Assembly: GCA_021816455.1 (NCBI GenBank)
Contig: JAKAXU010000030.1
Coordinates: 1 to 38,047, forward strand
Source: Acidobacteriota bacterium
GTDB taxonomy: Bacteria; Acidobacteriota; Terriglobia; Terriglobales; Acidobacteriaceae
DNA: 38,047 bases
Direction: 5' to 3'
A program made the position numbers and the translations under genes. Below are positions 8,548 through 17,215 of the stretch, in pieces; position 1 is the stretch's first letter; every line of letters starts with the position of its first letter. The notes under the pieces are model-generated. The model saw only the letters and a program-made list of their open reading frames with translations. It was not told the DNA's origin and searched no databases.

Positions 8548-9553
8548 GATGCTGGTGCGCGACCTGGCACCGGAGGTGGATATGACCGGAGATGTGGATA
8601 TTGCAGCGGCAATGAAGCGGCTCGCAGGTAAGGACCTGTGCTCGATTAGCGACCTGACCAGCGGAGAGACGCGGGCAATTCTCAAGCTGGGCCATGAGGT
8701 GAAGCGGAATCCGCGCGCGTATAGGCATGCGCTGGACGCGAAGCAGATGGTGCTGATGTTCGAGAAGGCAAGTCTGCGCACGCGCTTGAGCTTTGAAGCT
8801 GGAATCAACACTCTGGGCGGAAATGCTGTGTTCTTTGACCAGACAAATTCGCCTTTGGGCGAGCGCGAATCGATTGCAGACGTGGCGCGTAACGTCGAGC
8901 GATGGGTGGACGTGATTGTGTTGCGCACCTATGCGCACGACACGATAACCGAGATGGCAGCCCATGCACGCGTGCCGGTGATCAACGCGCTATCGGACTT
9001 TGAACATCCGTGCCAGGCACTGGCCGATTTCATGACACTGGAGGAGCACTTCGGCACGGTAGAGAAGTTGAACTTCACCTATGTGGGCGATGGAAACAAT
9101 GTGTGCCACTCGCTGATGATGACCGGAGCGCAGCTGGGCGCGAATGTCACAGTGGCAACTCCACGTGGCTACTCACCGGATATTGAGATTGTGACGCGCG
9201 CGCGGGAGATTGCTGCGGAGAATGGCTGTGAGATACGGCTAACTCAGGATCCGATGGCAGGAGCCGATGATGCTGACGCGGTATACACCGACGTGTGCGT
9301 AAGCATGGGATTCGAACATGAATCGACGAAACGTGCGCCAATCTTCCGCCCGTTCCAGGTGAACGAGGCAATGATGGCTCGGGCTAAAAGCAGTGCGGTG
9401 TTCATGCACTGCCTGCCAGCAAGACGCGGCGCAGAGGTGACGGATGCTGTGCTGGACGGGCCGCAGTCGATTGTCTTCGACCAGGCGGAGAACAGGATGC
9501 ATGCGCAGAAGGCGCTGCTACTGTTGCTGCTGGGTGGACTGAACGCGCACTGA
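8537..9553 (+). CDS. argF: Ornithine carbamoyltransferase
   Basis: Makes citrulline from ornithine and carbamoyl phosphate. It has 338 residues with about 28 extra at the N-terminus. The carbamoyl-phosphate motif is SLRTR (residues 79-83), followed by HPCQALADF and, near the C-terminus, FMHCLPARRG. The ornithine-loop signature SMG is present in DVCVSMGFE, which argues for ornithine rather than N-acetyl- or N-succinylornithine as substrate. The second residue of the STRTR motif is Leu instead of Thr, and the usual HRG is RRG. Both are conservative departures that deserve a note because transcarbamylases with acylated substrates also vary here. Confidence 0.88.
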   Translation: MGSEMLVRDLAPEVDMTGDVDIAAAMKRLAGKDLCSISDLTSGETRAILKLGHEVKRNPRAYRHALDAKQMVLMFEKASLRTRLSFEAGINTLGGNAVFFDQTNSPLGERESIADVARNVERWVDVIVLRTYAHDTITEMAAHARVPVINALSDFEHPCQALADFMTLEEHFGTVEKLNFTYVGDGNNVCHSLMMTGAQLGANVTVATPRGYSPDIEIVTRAREIAAENGCEIRLTQDPMAGADDADAVYTDVCVSMGFEHESTKRAPIFRPFQVNEAMMARAKSSAVFMHCLPARRGAEVTDAVLDGPQSIVFDQAENRMHAQKALLLLLLGGLNAH

Positions 9554-9623
9554 AGCAGATATGCGCGGGAGATTTTCAGCAGACGAAAGAGAATGGAATC
9601 AGGCAACCAGACTGGAGAAGAAA

Positions 9624-10838
9624 ATGGCGAACAAAGTTGTGCTGGCATACTCGGGTGGACTGGATACTTCGATCATCATTCCGTGGATCAACGAGAACTA
9701 TGGAATGGATGTGATTGCGATGATCGCAGATGTGGGACAAGGCGACGATATCGAGCAGGTGGTTGCCAAGGCCTACGCGACGGGCGCAAAGAAGGCTGTG
9801 GTCTGCGATTTGCGCCAAGAATTCGTGCAGGAGTATGTGTGGCCGATGATGCAGGCAGGCGCGGTGTATGAGGGGAAATATCTGCTCGGCACTTCGATTG
9901 CTCGACCGGTGATTGCCAAGCATCAGGTGTTGACTGCGCTGGCCGAAGGAGCAGAAGCAGTGGCGCATGGATGCACGGGCAAGGGCAACGATCAGGTGCG
10001 TTTTGAGCATGCGTATCAGGCTCTCGCACCGGAACTGAACGTGATTGCGCCGTGGCGTGAGTGGACGCTGAAGAGCCGCGAGGATTGCCTGGATTACGCT
10101 GAGGCACACGGAATTCCCCTCGCCCAGAGCCGAAAAAAAATTCACTCGCGAGACAGAAATCTTTGGCACATCAGCCACGAAGGCGGCGAGTTGGAGGATG
10201 CGGGTAATCAGCCGCTGGCCTCAACATGGGTGTGGACGCGCGGACCGCAGGATGCTCCGGATCACGTGGAGCATGTGGAAATCGGCTTCGAACAGGGACG
10301 TCCTGTGGCCGTGAACGGGCACAGACTAGAGCCGGTGCAACTGGTGGAACTGCTGAACGAGATCGGCGCCCGCAATGCCATCGGACGCATCGACATTGTG
10401 GAGAACCGATTTGTCGGCATGAAGAGTCGCGGCATCTATGAGACGCCAGGTGGAACGCTGATCGTGACGGCGCATCGCGAGCTGGAAAGCATGACCTTGG
10501 AGCGAGAGGTCGCTCACTACAAAGAGCACATCGCGCTGAAGTATGCCGAACTGGTTTACAACGGGCTATGGTTCACTCCCCTTCGCGAGGCACTGGATGG
10601 CTTTGTGACGAAAACGCAGGAAAACGTGACGGGCACGGTAAAACTTGCGCTCTACAAGGGAAATATCGAAGTGGCTGGACGCGCCAGCGAGCTGTCGCTT
10701 TACTCGAATGAGCTGTCGTCGTTCACGATGGGCGAGAGTTATGACCAGAAGGATGCAAAAGGATTCATTCGCATCCTCGGGCTCCCGGCGCGTACGCAGG
10801 CCCACCTGCGCGCTTTGAAGAAAGAGGCTGTGCGGTGA
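9624..10838 (+). CDS. argG: Argininosuccinate synthase
   Basis: Joins citrulline and aspartate using ATP. It has 404 residues, standard for the bacterial enzyme. The ATP pyrophosphatase loop AYSGGLDTS stands at residues 8-16 when translation starts at the ATG at 9624, which has GGAGAAG (9614-9620) at normal spacing; upstream in-frame starts lack such support. Other family segments are GCTGKGNDQVRFE and the C-terminal SLYS. The 70-base gap after argF is the only real spacing within the operon. Its stop is overlapped by the GTG start of argH. Confidence 0.95.
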   Translation: MANKVVLAYSGGLDTSIIIPWINENYGMDVIAMIADVGQGDDIEQVVAKAYATGAKKAVVCDLRQEFVQEYVWPMMQAGAVYEGKYLLGTSIARPVIAKHQVLTALAEGAEAVAHGCTGKGNDQVRFEHAYQALAPELNVIAPWREWTLKSREDCLDYAEAHGIPLAQSRKKIHSRDRNLWHISHEGGELEDAGNQPLASTWVWTRGPQDAPDHVEHVEIGFEQGRPVAVNGHRLEPVQLVELLNEIGARNAIGRIDIVENRFVGMKSRGIYETPGGTLIVTAHRELESMTLEREVAHYKEHIALKYAELVYNGLWFTPLREALDGFVTKTQENVTGTVKLALYKGNIEVAGRASELSLYSNELSSFTMGESYDQKDAKGFIRILGLPARTQAHLRALKKEAVR

Positions 10839-12271
10839 AGATGTGGTCGGGACGATTCCGGGAGCCACTGGACCCGGAGTTTGAAGCGTGGCAGCGGTCG
10901 ATCCTCTTTGATTTTCGGCTGCTGCCGCAGGAGACCCGAGCGAGCAAAGCACATGCGTCGGCCTTGCATGCTGCGGGCGTGCTGAACGAGACGGAGACAC
11001 GAACAATCCGCGATGGACTGGATGCTGTGGCCGCGCGCTACGCAGGCACAGGTGTGGAATCCGCTCTTACCGAGTATCCTTCGGCGGAGGATATTCACCA
11101 TCTGGTAGAACTGGCGTTGACGGCTGAGATTGGGCCACTTGCGCTGAAACTCCACACCGGGCGCAGCCGGAACGAGCAGATTGCAACCGACCTCCGTCTG
11201 TTTGTGCGGGATGAGATTGAAGCTGTGGAGAAGGCACTTTTGGACTGGGCCGAGGCACTGGCAACCAAGGCGCTGGACGCGGGTGAAGCGGTGATGCCGT
11301 CTTACACACATATGCAGCGCGCTGAACCGGTGCTGCTGGCGCACTGGCTGCATGCGTATGTGGAGATGCTGCTGCGCGACGTATCTCGGCTGGAGGATTG
11401 CAATCAACGGCTCAATTTGTGCCCACTTGGTTCTGGCGCGGTGGCTGGAGCCACGCTTGCGCTGAATCGCGTAATCGCTGCACAGGAGCTTGGCTTTGAC
11501 GCGCCTACAGCCAACAGCATGGACGCAACGAGCGATCGGGATTTTCTGCTGGAGTATGTACAAGCACTGACGTTTGTAGGACTGCATGCTTCGCGGTTTG
11601 CCGAGGAGATGGCGCTGTTTTCCAGTCAGGAATATGGGTTTGTGGAGCTTCCGGAGCGCTACTCAACGGGGTCGAGCGCGATGCCCCAGAAAAAGAATCC
11701 GGATATGGTGGAACTGGTACGCGCAAAGGTGGGGCGGATCTACGGCGCAGCTGCGGCGTTGACGCTCACGATCAAGGGGCAGCCGCTTGCCTACAATAAA
11801 GATATGCAGGAGACGCAGGAGCCATGCTTTGCCGTGAGCGAGACGGGCCAGATGATCCGGCTGCTGGCTGGATTCACGCGCGCTGTGACGTTTCGGCCGG
11901 ACCGCATGCGTGTTTCAGCAGAATCAGGCTACCTGAACGCGATGGCTGCAGCGACTTACCTGGTGGGCAAGGGTGTGGCGTTTCGTCTGGCGCATGAAAA
12001 GGTCGGCAATGCAGTACGGTATGCGTTGGACAAGGGCGTAGAACTGGGCGAGTTGAGTCTGGAGGAGTTGCGGCAGTTTGGCGCGGAGTTTGAGCCGGAT
12101 TTCTTCGATGCAGTCACACTGATGGCGACGGTCGATTGCCATGATGTGATCGGAGGGACCGCGCGCGGGCGCGTCCGGAGTGCACTGGAGACGGCGCAGG
12201 CGGAGATTGCTCGACGTAGAGCACACCTGACCGCGAAAAGCAAGACGGAGATGAACCATGCGGGTGCGTAA
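10835..12271 (+). CDS. argH: Argininosuccinate lyase
   Basis: Last step of arginine synthesis: splits argininosuccinate to arginine and fumarate. It has 478 residues. The GTG at 10835 overlaps the argG TGA; an ATG two codons later (10841) is the other possible start. Family signatures are TGRSRNEQIATDLRLF, the catalytic-loop motif GSSAMPQKKNPD (fumarase/aspartase superfamily signature) and the THMQRAEPVLLAHW region. The 3' end overlaps the following acetyltransferase by 14 bases, so that gene belongs to the same operon. Confidence 0.96.
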   Translation: MKMWSGRFREPLDPEFEAWQRSILFDFRLLPQETRASKAHASALHAAGVLNETETRTIRDGLDAVAARYAGTGVESALTEYPSAEDIHHLVELALTAEIGPLALKLHTGRSRNEQIATDLRLFVRDEIEAVEKALLDWAEALATKALDAGEAVMPSYTHMQRAEPVLLAHWLHAYVEMLLRDVSRLEDCNQRLNLCPLGSGAVAGATLALNRVIAAQELGFDAPTANSMDATSDRDFLLEYVQALTFVGLHASRFAEEMALFSSQEYGFVELPERYSTGSSAMPQKKNPDMVELVRAKVGRIYGAAAALTLTIKGQPLAYNKDMQETQEPCFAVSETGQMIRLLAGFTRAVTFRPDRMRVSAESGYLNAMAAATYLVGKGVAFRLAHEKVGNAVRYALDKGVELGELSLEELRQFGAEFEPDFFDAVTLMATVDCHDVIGGTARGRVRSALETAQAEIARRRAHLTAKSKTEMNHAGA

Positions 12272-12776
12272 GGCGCGACTGCAGGACGCGACCAACATCT
12301 TCGATCTCGTGAACAGCCTGAGCGGTGACGGAACGCTGCTGAAGCGACAGTTCTCCGAGATATGCGAGAACATTCGCGACTTTACCATTGCGGAGTCGGA
12401 GACGGCTGTCTTTCTGGGCTGCGGGGCGCTGCATCTCTATGGACCGCACCTCGCCGAGGTGCGGTCCATAGTGATGACGCCGGGCGCGAAAGGCAAGGGC
12501 GTCGGCGGACAGGTGCTTAAGGCGCTGATTGAGGAAGCAGAAGAGCACGGCATTCAATCGGTGTGTCTGTTTACGCGCATTCCAGATTTCTTTTTCCGCT
12601 TTGGGTTCCGCGTGGTGGAAGATAAAGCGGAACTGCCTGACAAAATCTTCAAGGATTGTCAAAGCTGTCCGCGATTGCATCGCTGCGATGAAGTCGCTAT
12701 GGTACGTGGAAGGGTTCCACGCGTATCAATTCTTGGACCGCGGCACGAAGCCGAACAACTGGTGCGAATCGGCTGA
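12258..12776 (+). CDS. argA: GNAT acetyltransferase, probable short-form N-acetylglutamate synthase
   Basis: A 172-residue single-domain GNAT. The acetyl-CoA loop is in KGKGVGGQVLKAL, preceded by the strand AEVRSIVM; the fold ends with FFFRFGFRVVE. A Cys-rich segment DCQSCPRLHRCDEVAM near residues 135-150 is typical of short ArgA-like N-acetyltransferases found in bacteria lacking a kinase-fused ArgA. It is the last gene of the arg operon, overlapping argH, and no argJ or long argA is present, so it is the best candidate for the first step (acetyl-CoA plus glutamate). The specific substrate is inferred from context and resemblance. A perfect 33-base palindrome lies inside the gene. Confidence 0.78.
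   Translation: MRVRKARLQDATNIFDLVNSLSGDGTLLKRQFSEICENIRDFTIAESETAVFLGCGALHLYGPHLAEVRSIVMTPGAKGKGVGGQVLKALIEEAEEHGIQSVCLFTRIPDFFFRFGFRVVEDKAELPDKIFKDCQSCPRLHRCDEVAMVRGRVPRVSILGPRHEAEQLVRIG
12438..12470. repeat. Perfect 33-base palindrome inside the arg-operon acetyltransferase gene
   Basis: Sixteen bases (12438-12453) are repeated exactly as reverse complement (12455-12470) around a single C. They encode the conserved strand YGPHLAEVRSI, so the palindrome lies in constrained coding sequence. No T-run follows, so it is not a simple terminator. A cruciform or RNA hairpin with so short a loop would melt partly at the tip. Confidence 0.9.
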
Positions 12777-12791
12777 AGCGCGCGCTGCTGT

Positions 12792-13973
12792 TCAGGGTCG
12801 TTGTCGGCCCTTTTCCCGAATAATTTCCTGATCTATTTCCCGATAAAAACATAGCGCGTCCGCAAGCACCCGCTGTTGCGAGAAATCCTTCGTAACCCAT
12901 GCGCGAGCGGCTGCACCCATGTGATGACGCAAGGATGCGTCGCACAGAAGGCGGAGCGCGGCGTCGGCAAGAGCCTCGGAGTCGCCAGGCGGAACCAGCA
13001 GACCGGTGACACAGGGCTGCACAGCGTCGCGCGCACCAGTGGCCGTTGTGGTGAGCACGGCCAGGCCACTGGCGGCCGCTTCCAGTGCGACATTGGGAAA
13101 ACCCTCTCGGTGCGTGGGCAGAACCAACAGGTCCATCGCGCGATAACATTCGGCGGTGTCTTCAACAAAGCCGGTGTGTACGATGTGCGGATGGCTTGCG
13201 ATGCGAGCCGCGAATGATGGGTTGAGGCGATCATCTGAGGAATCAAACCAACCGACGAGGAGCAGCCATGTCTGCGGCATGGTCGCGTGAATGCGATCAA
13301 AAGCGTCGAGCAGTTCAGGGATTCCCTTGTGGCGCGTGAGACGACCGACAAAACCGAGGACGAGCGCGTCGTGAGGAATGGCATAGCGAACACGCAGATC
13401 GGTGGGAGCGGGTTGAAAGCGGTCGAGATCGACACCGTTGCTGCTGCCGTTTGCAAGCAGGCGCAGCTTGGCTGGGGGCGCGATAGCGTGCGCAGTAGCT
13501 TCGCCACGAAGGCTTGGGCTGTTGCAAAGCACAACGTGGGCACAAGCAGCAGTGAGGCGCTCGGCAGCCAGCAGCAGTGGACGAAACGTCGGCCGGGCTG
13601 ATTCCAGACGCAGGCCGCGAAGAGTGTGAATCCGGACTGGGATACGCAGCAGCCATGAAGCAGTGAGGCCGAGAAGCGCTGCCTTTGGCGTGCTGAAATC
13701 GACAATGGACGGATGAAATCGCAGAAGCACGACGAAGATGCGCAGGAAGGCACCAAGGTCCGCGAGCGGAGCGATTCCCCGGCGCATGGGGATGGAATAG
13801 ATCGTAAGGCCGCCGTCGGCAGCTAGCCGGTCCAGGTGAGGTCCAGGCGAGGAGATCACTCCGACAGAGTATCCGGCATCGCGCAGTGCACGGATACGGC
13901 TGCGCAGGACGAGAAGCGTCTGGTCGCTGGTAACGCCGAGGAGGATGGGGACAGACGCGGCGCAGGACGGCAT
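12792..13973 (-). CDS. Glycosyltransferase family 4
   Basis: Cytoplasmic GT-B sugar transferase, 393 residues, probably acting on a lipid-linked glycan precursor. The C-terminal donor domain starts with GFVGRLTRHKGIPELLDAF and carries the retaining-GT4 EX7E motif in EGFPNVALEAAASG. The N-terminal half is a glycosyltransferase-4-like acceptor domain with the segment HTLRGLR. It is convergent with the arg operon (15 bases between stops) and divergent from the next glycosyltransferase. The sugar donor cannot be read from sequence. Confidence 0.88.
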   Translation of the reverse strand: MPSCAASVPILLGVTSDQTLLVLRSRIRALRDAGYSVGVISSPGPHLDRLAADGGLTIYSIPMRRGIAPLADLGAFLRIFVVLLRFHPSIVDFSTPKAALLGLTASWLLRIPVRIHTLRGLRLESARPTFRPLLLAAERLTAACAHVVLCNSPSLRGEATAHAIAPPAKLRLLANGSSNGVDLDRFQPAPTDLRVRYAIPHDALVLGFVGRLTRHKGIPELLDAFDRIHATMPQTWLLLVGWFDSSDDRLNPSFAARIASHPHIVHTGFVEDTAECYRAMDLLVLPTHREGFPNVALEAAASGLAVLTTTATGARDAVQPCVTGLLVPPGDSEALADAALRLLCDASLRHHMGAAARAWVTKDFSQQRVLADALCFYREIDQEIIREKGRQRP

Positions 13974-14120
13974 GGAGTCATCTTAATGGAGCCAGCCAAA
14001 TACGGCAGTTTGGATGGAAACGACTGCTCTGCTCTTTCGTCCTGCAGAGCCACACTGCACAACACGAAAAAGCGAATATGCTGGAAGCACTGCCGAAACA
14101 CATGAACGTGAAAGAGAGCG

Positions 14121-15251
14121 ATGCGAAGACGGATTCTTCTGATGGTGCCGCATCTGGGCGGCGGCGGTGCGGAGCGTGTGTTGGCATGCGTGGCAGCAGG
14201 CGTGGATCGTGAGCAATTTGAGGTGCATCTGGCTGTGGTGGCCGACGACGAACCGGGCGCGGCGAAGCTTCCCGAGTGGGTAACAGTGCATCGATTGCAG
14301 ACAAGACGCGTGCGATGGGCGGCGGCACGTGCGGTGCTACTGGTGTGGCATCTGCGTCCGGAGTTGGTGGTGCCCGGCATGATGCATCTGAACGCACTGA
14401 TGCTGACGCTGAAGCCTCTGCTGCCGAGCGGGACGCGCATCGCGCCAAGGGTGAATACAACAGTCTCACGCGTATTCACCCGACGTACGGAACGGTGGGT
14501 CTATGCGTGGCTGATGCGACGGGCGGATGCCGTGATCTGTCAGTCAGAAGCGATGGCCGAGGAGATGAGCACGAACCTCGGAGTAGCGCGCGAGAAGACG
14601 CTGGTGGTGGAGAATCCGGTAGATGTGGAGAGTATCCGCGCAGTGGCGAATGCAGCGCGGCACACACGGCAGCGCGAGCGCGATGCTGTGCATCTGCTGT
14701 ACGTGGGGCGACTGGCGCATGAAAAAGGCGTGGACATCCTGCTCAAAGCATGGACGCATCTGGCAGCGCGGGATACCCGGATACGGCTGACGATCGTGGG
14801 CGATGGCGCGGAGCGGAATCGGCTGGAAGCCCTCTGCGTACAGCAAGGCTTGTCGGAGACTGTCGAGTTCGCAGGCTTTCAGCAGAATGTGGCGCATTGG
14901 CTGGGATGGGCGGATGTGCTGGTGCAGCCGTCGCGACGTGAAGGGCTGCCCAATGCACTATTGGAAGCAGCTGCTGCCGGACTAGCGCTGGTGACAACAC
15001 CGTCGAGCGAAGGCGTAGTGCGACTGCTGCAAGATCGTCCCGGCGTGTGGGTTGCGCATGAGAGCGACAGTGCGTCGTTAGCTGTGGCTGTGGAGGCTGC
15101 GACGCGCGCCGTGCGGGAGCGTCGAAACCTCGAAGATGAGCGTTACGAGCATCTGTTTCTGGAGCCATTTGCGATGCGCACAGCGCTGCGACGATGGGAG
15201 AATTGCCTGACCGAAGCACTCAGGATATCCATACTGGAGCGAACCTGGTGA
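14121..15251 (+). CDS. Glycosyltransferase family 4
   Basis: A 376-residue GT-B enzyme. The glycine-rich N-terminal loop PHLGGGGAERV is typical of GT4 proteins, the donor domain opens with LYVGRLAHEKGVDILLKAW, and the EX7E motif is in EGLPNALLEAAAAG. The ATG at 14121 has a purine-rich stretch upstream. Its TGA overlaps the GTG of the next gene, so the two transferases are co-translated and probably act successively on one glycan. Confidence 0.88.
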   Translation: MRRRILLMVPHLGGGGAERVLACVAAGVDREQFEVHLAVVADDEPGAAKLPEWVTVHRLQTRRVRWAAARAVLLVWHLRPELVVPGMMHLNALMLTLKPLLPSGTRIAPRVNTTVSRVFTRRTERWVYAWLMRRADAVICQSEAMAEEMSTNLGVAREKTLVVENPVDVESIRAVANAARHTRQRERDAVHLLYVGRLAHEKGVDILLKAWTHLAARDTRIRLTIVGDGAERNRLEALCVQQGLSETVEFAGFQQNVAHWLGWADVLVQPSRREGLPNALLEAAAAGLALVTTPSSEGVVRLLQDRPGVWVAHESDSASLAVAVEAATRAVRERRNLEDERYEHLFLEPFAMRTALRRWENCLTEALRISILERTW

Positions 15252-16354
15252 AGCGACATGTGGCGCTGGTGATTCCGACACTGGTCGCTCTCGGCGGCGC
15301 TGAGCGGATCGTTCTGGAGCTTGCAGAAGAGTTGGTGGGACGAGGGTGGCGCGTGACCGTAGTGATGTTGGCCGATGAAACTCCGCCGCAGCGAAAGGCG
15401 TGGATGGTCGGGCGCGGAATTGAATGGCTGGCGCTTGGAATGCGCAAGGCGTGGATCGATCCGTGTGGCTGGAGGGTTTTTCTCGATTGGCAGCGGCGCG
15501 AGCAGCCGGATGTGCTGCATGGGCATCTGGCGCATGGGGCGTGGTTTGTGCGCGTGGCGCGGTTGGTGCGTGCGGGGGCGAAACCGGCGGCGATTGTGGA
15601 TACGCTGCATTCGACACGCGTGGGCGGTCGATGGGCTGCGCGGCTCTATCGGGTAACGGATCGGATGACAGGACGCGTGACCGCGGTAAGCGAGGCGGTG
15701 TGGCAGGCTGCCGTAGAAGCTCGAATTGTGTCGAGGAAGAGAACCCTTTGCGTAGTGACGAATGGGATTGAAATTGAGCGATTCACCGCGAGAAGACACA
15801 GACCGGAAGACGAGTTTGTGTGGCTGACAGTGGGCCGACTGGCGACAGTGAAGGATTATCCGCGATTGTTACGGGCCTTTGCGCTGGTACTGCAGGAAGC
15901 AAAGCGGGCAACGCGGCTGGAAATTGCAGGGGACGGTAGCGAAATGGAGCGGTTGCAGGCGATGGCGCAGGAGTTGGGTATTGCTGCACATGTGCGGTGG
16001 CATGGCTTCTGTGAGAACGTGAGCGCGCTGTATGCGAATACCGATGCTGTGGCGCTGGCGTCGCGGTGGGAGGGTTTGCCGGTGAGCCTGATCGAAGCAG
16101 GGGCGGCAGAGTTGCCGGTGGTGACTACGGCGACGGCAGGAGCGCTTGAAGTGGTGGTGCCCGAAGAGACAGGGCTGGTGGCACAGGGGAACTCTGATGC
16201 TGCGCTGGCCAGGGCGATGCTGCGCCTGATGGAGATGAGCGCCGAGGATCGACAGAGGATAGGTGCCTCTGCGCGTAGGCGGGTGCTGGAGCGGTTCACG
16301 ATGGAGCGAATGATCGAAGGATACGAACGCGTCTATCTCGAGCTGCTCGGGTGA
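15248..16354 (+). CDS. Glycosyltransferase family 4
   Basis: A 368-residue GT-B enzyme read from the GTG at 15248, which overlaps the preceding stop codon; an upstream ATG in frame (15194) lies well inside the previous gene and is unlikely. Motifs: LVALGGAERIVLELAE at the N-terminus, TVGRLATVKDYPRLLRAF at the start of the donor domain, and EX7E in EGLPVSLIEAGAAELP. It ends 27 bases before the convergent deacetylase. Similar to the previous gene in plan but clearly diverged, so not a recent duplicate. Confidence 0.88.
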   Translation: MKRHVALVIPTLVALGGAERIVLELAEELVGRGWRVTVVMLADETPPQRKAWMVGRGIEWLALGMRKAWIDPCGWRVFLDWQRREQPDVLHGHLAHGAWFVRVARLVRAGAKPAAIVDTLHSTRVGGRWAARLYRVTDRMTGRVTAVSEAVWQAAVEARIVSRKRTLCVVTNGIEIERFTARRHRPEDEFVWLTVGRLATVKDYPRLLRAFALVLQEAKRATRLEIAGDGSEMERLQAMAQELGIAAHVRWHGFCENVSALYANTDAVALASRWEGLPVSLIEAGAAELPVVTTATAGALEVVVPEETGLVAQGNSDAALARAMLRLMEMSAEDRQRIGASARRRVLERFTMERMIEGYERVYLELLG

Positions 16355-16381
16355 ACGAGATTGCGTTCGGCGGTCGGTGCA

Positions 16382-17215
16382 TCATCGTGGGCGCAGCAGA
16401 CGCCGGGCATGGAAACGGGCGTAGGCGCGCAGTGTAAAGAGATGATCTGCAAACGGGAGCGTATCGATCGGCCATTCAGCCAGAATGCGTGCGACGCTGG
16501 TAAAGCGTGCGCGATGCCGGGTGAGAAACTCTTCAAGGTCGCGGAGCTTTTCCATGGTGAGCGTGGAAGGGTGCAGACAGATCGTCCAAAGTCCGCTGGG
16601 CATGGAAACCGGCTCCCAGAGCTGCTGCGGAATCCAGGTACAGCCGTGGGCATAATGTGGACGGCGGGCGAATCCATCGGAGACAACGGTGATGCCGTGA
16701 GTGCGCAGCGCGTCGAGCGTTGCCTCGTCGAAGCCATGACGTGGGGCGACCCAGACGCTTGGGGCAAGGCCGCGAGCTTGAAGCAGGCTGATTCCCTGCC
16801 CTATCCATTCGCGCTGAACCGAAGCGGAGACTCCGACGAATTCGTTGTGACGATGAAGAGGGACCAGTCCCCAGCCGCGTGCAACGGAGAGGTGGCGATA
16901 ACCGTGAAGGCCGATCGATGCTCCGGTCGATTGCAAAGCGAGCATTTGCGGCCAGAAATGAGGGTTCAGCACATCCGCTCCAAGCGAGGGGTCTTGGTTA
17001 TCTGGGACGATGGCGAGGATCGGCTGAAGACCGTAGCGCTGAATGAGGGCGTACAGTGCGGACCACTGTCCTGGGAACATGGTCGGAGTGAGATCGTCGA
17101 TGCGCAGCAGGTACTGTGCGGCAGAACCAATTTGCGAGCCAGTTGCTGCGCCAGTTGTTGAATTCGAAGCCAGTCCAGTCGATGAGGAGTCCTGCGGGGA
17201 ATCGGAATAGCTCAT
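16382..17215 (-). CDS. DUF2334-like polysaccharide deacetylase family protein
   Basis: A 277-residue protein from the ATG at 17215, which overlaps the stop of the flippase gene (ATGA). The NodB-like (beta/alpha) barrel is recognised by YLLRIDDLTPTM (paired acidic residues), IGLHGYRHL (His-Gly-x-x-His metal motif) and VWVAPRHGFDEATLDAL. In this family such residues bind a metal and cleave N-acetyl groups, or the domain keeps only the fold. The Ser/Thr-rich N-terminus (residues 1-35) has no signal peptide, so a cytoplasmic site is likely. The position suggests trimming of the polysaccharide built by neighbouring genes. Confidence 0.78.
   Translation of the reverse strand: MSYSDSPQDSSSTGLASNSTTGAATGSQIGSAAQYLLRIDDLTPTMFPGQWSALYALIQRYGLQPILAIVPDNQDPSLGADVLNPHFWPQMLALQSTGASIGLHGYRHLSVARGWGLVPLHRHNEFVGVSASVQREWIGQGISLLQARGLAPSVWVAPRHGFDEATLDALRTHGITVVSDGFARRPHYAHGCTWIPQQLWEPVSMPSGLWTICLHPSTLTMEKLRDLEEFLTRHRARFTSVARILAEWPIDTLPFADHLFTLRAYARFHARRLLRPR

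Noticed and set aside
10739-11587. 282-codon open frame on the minus strand
   Set aside because: Antisense to argG/argH, both of which have full family motifs; composition is that of a GC-rich shadow frame.
12438-12470. Palindrome as an intrinsic terminator within the arg operon
   Set aside because: It lies in the middle of a conserved coding region and no T-run follows.
16361-17161. 266-codon open frame on the plus strand
   Set aside because: Antisense to the DUF2334-like deacetylase, which has metal-binding motifs and a four-base overlap with its neighbour.
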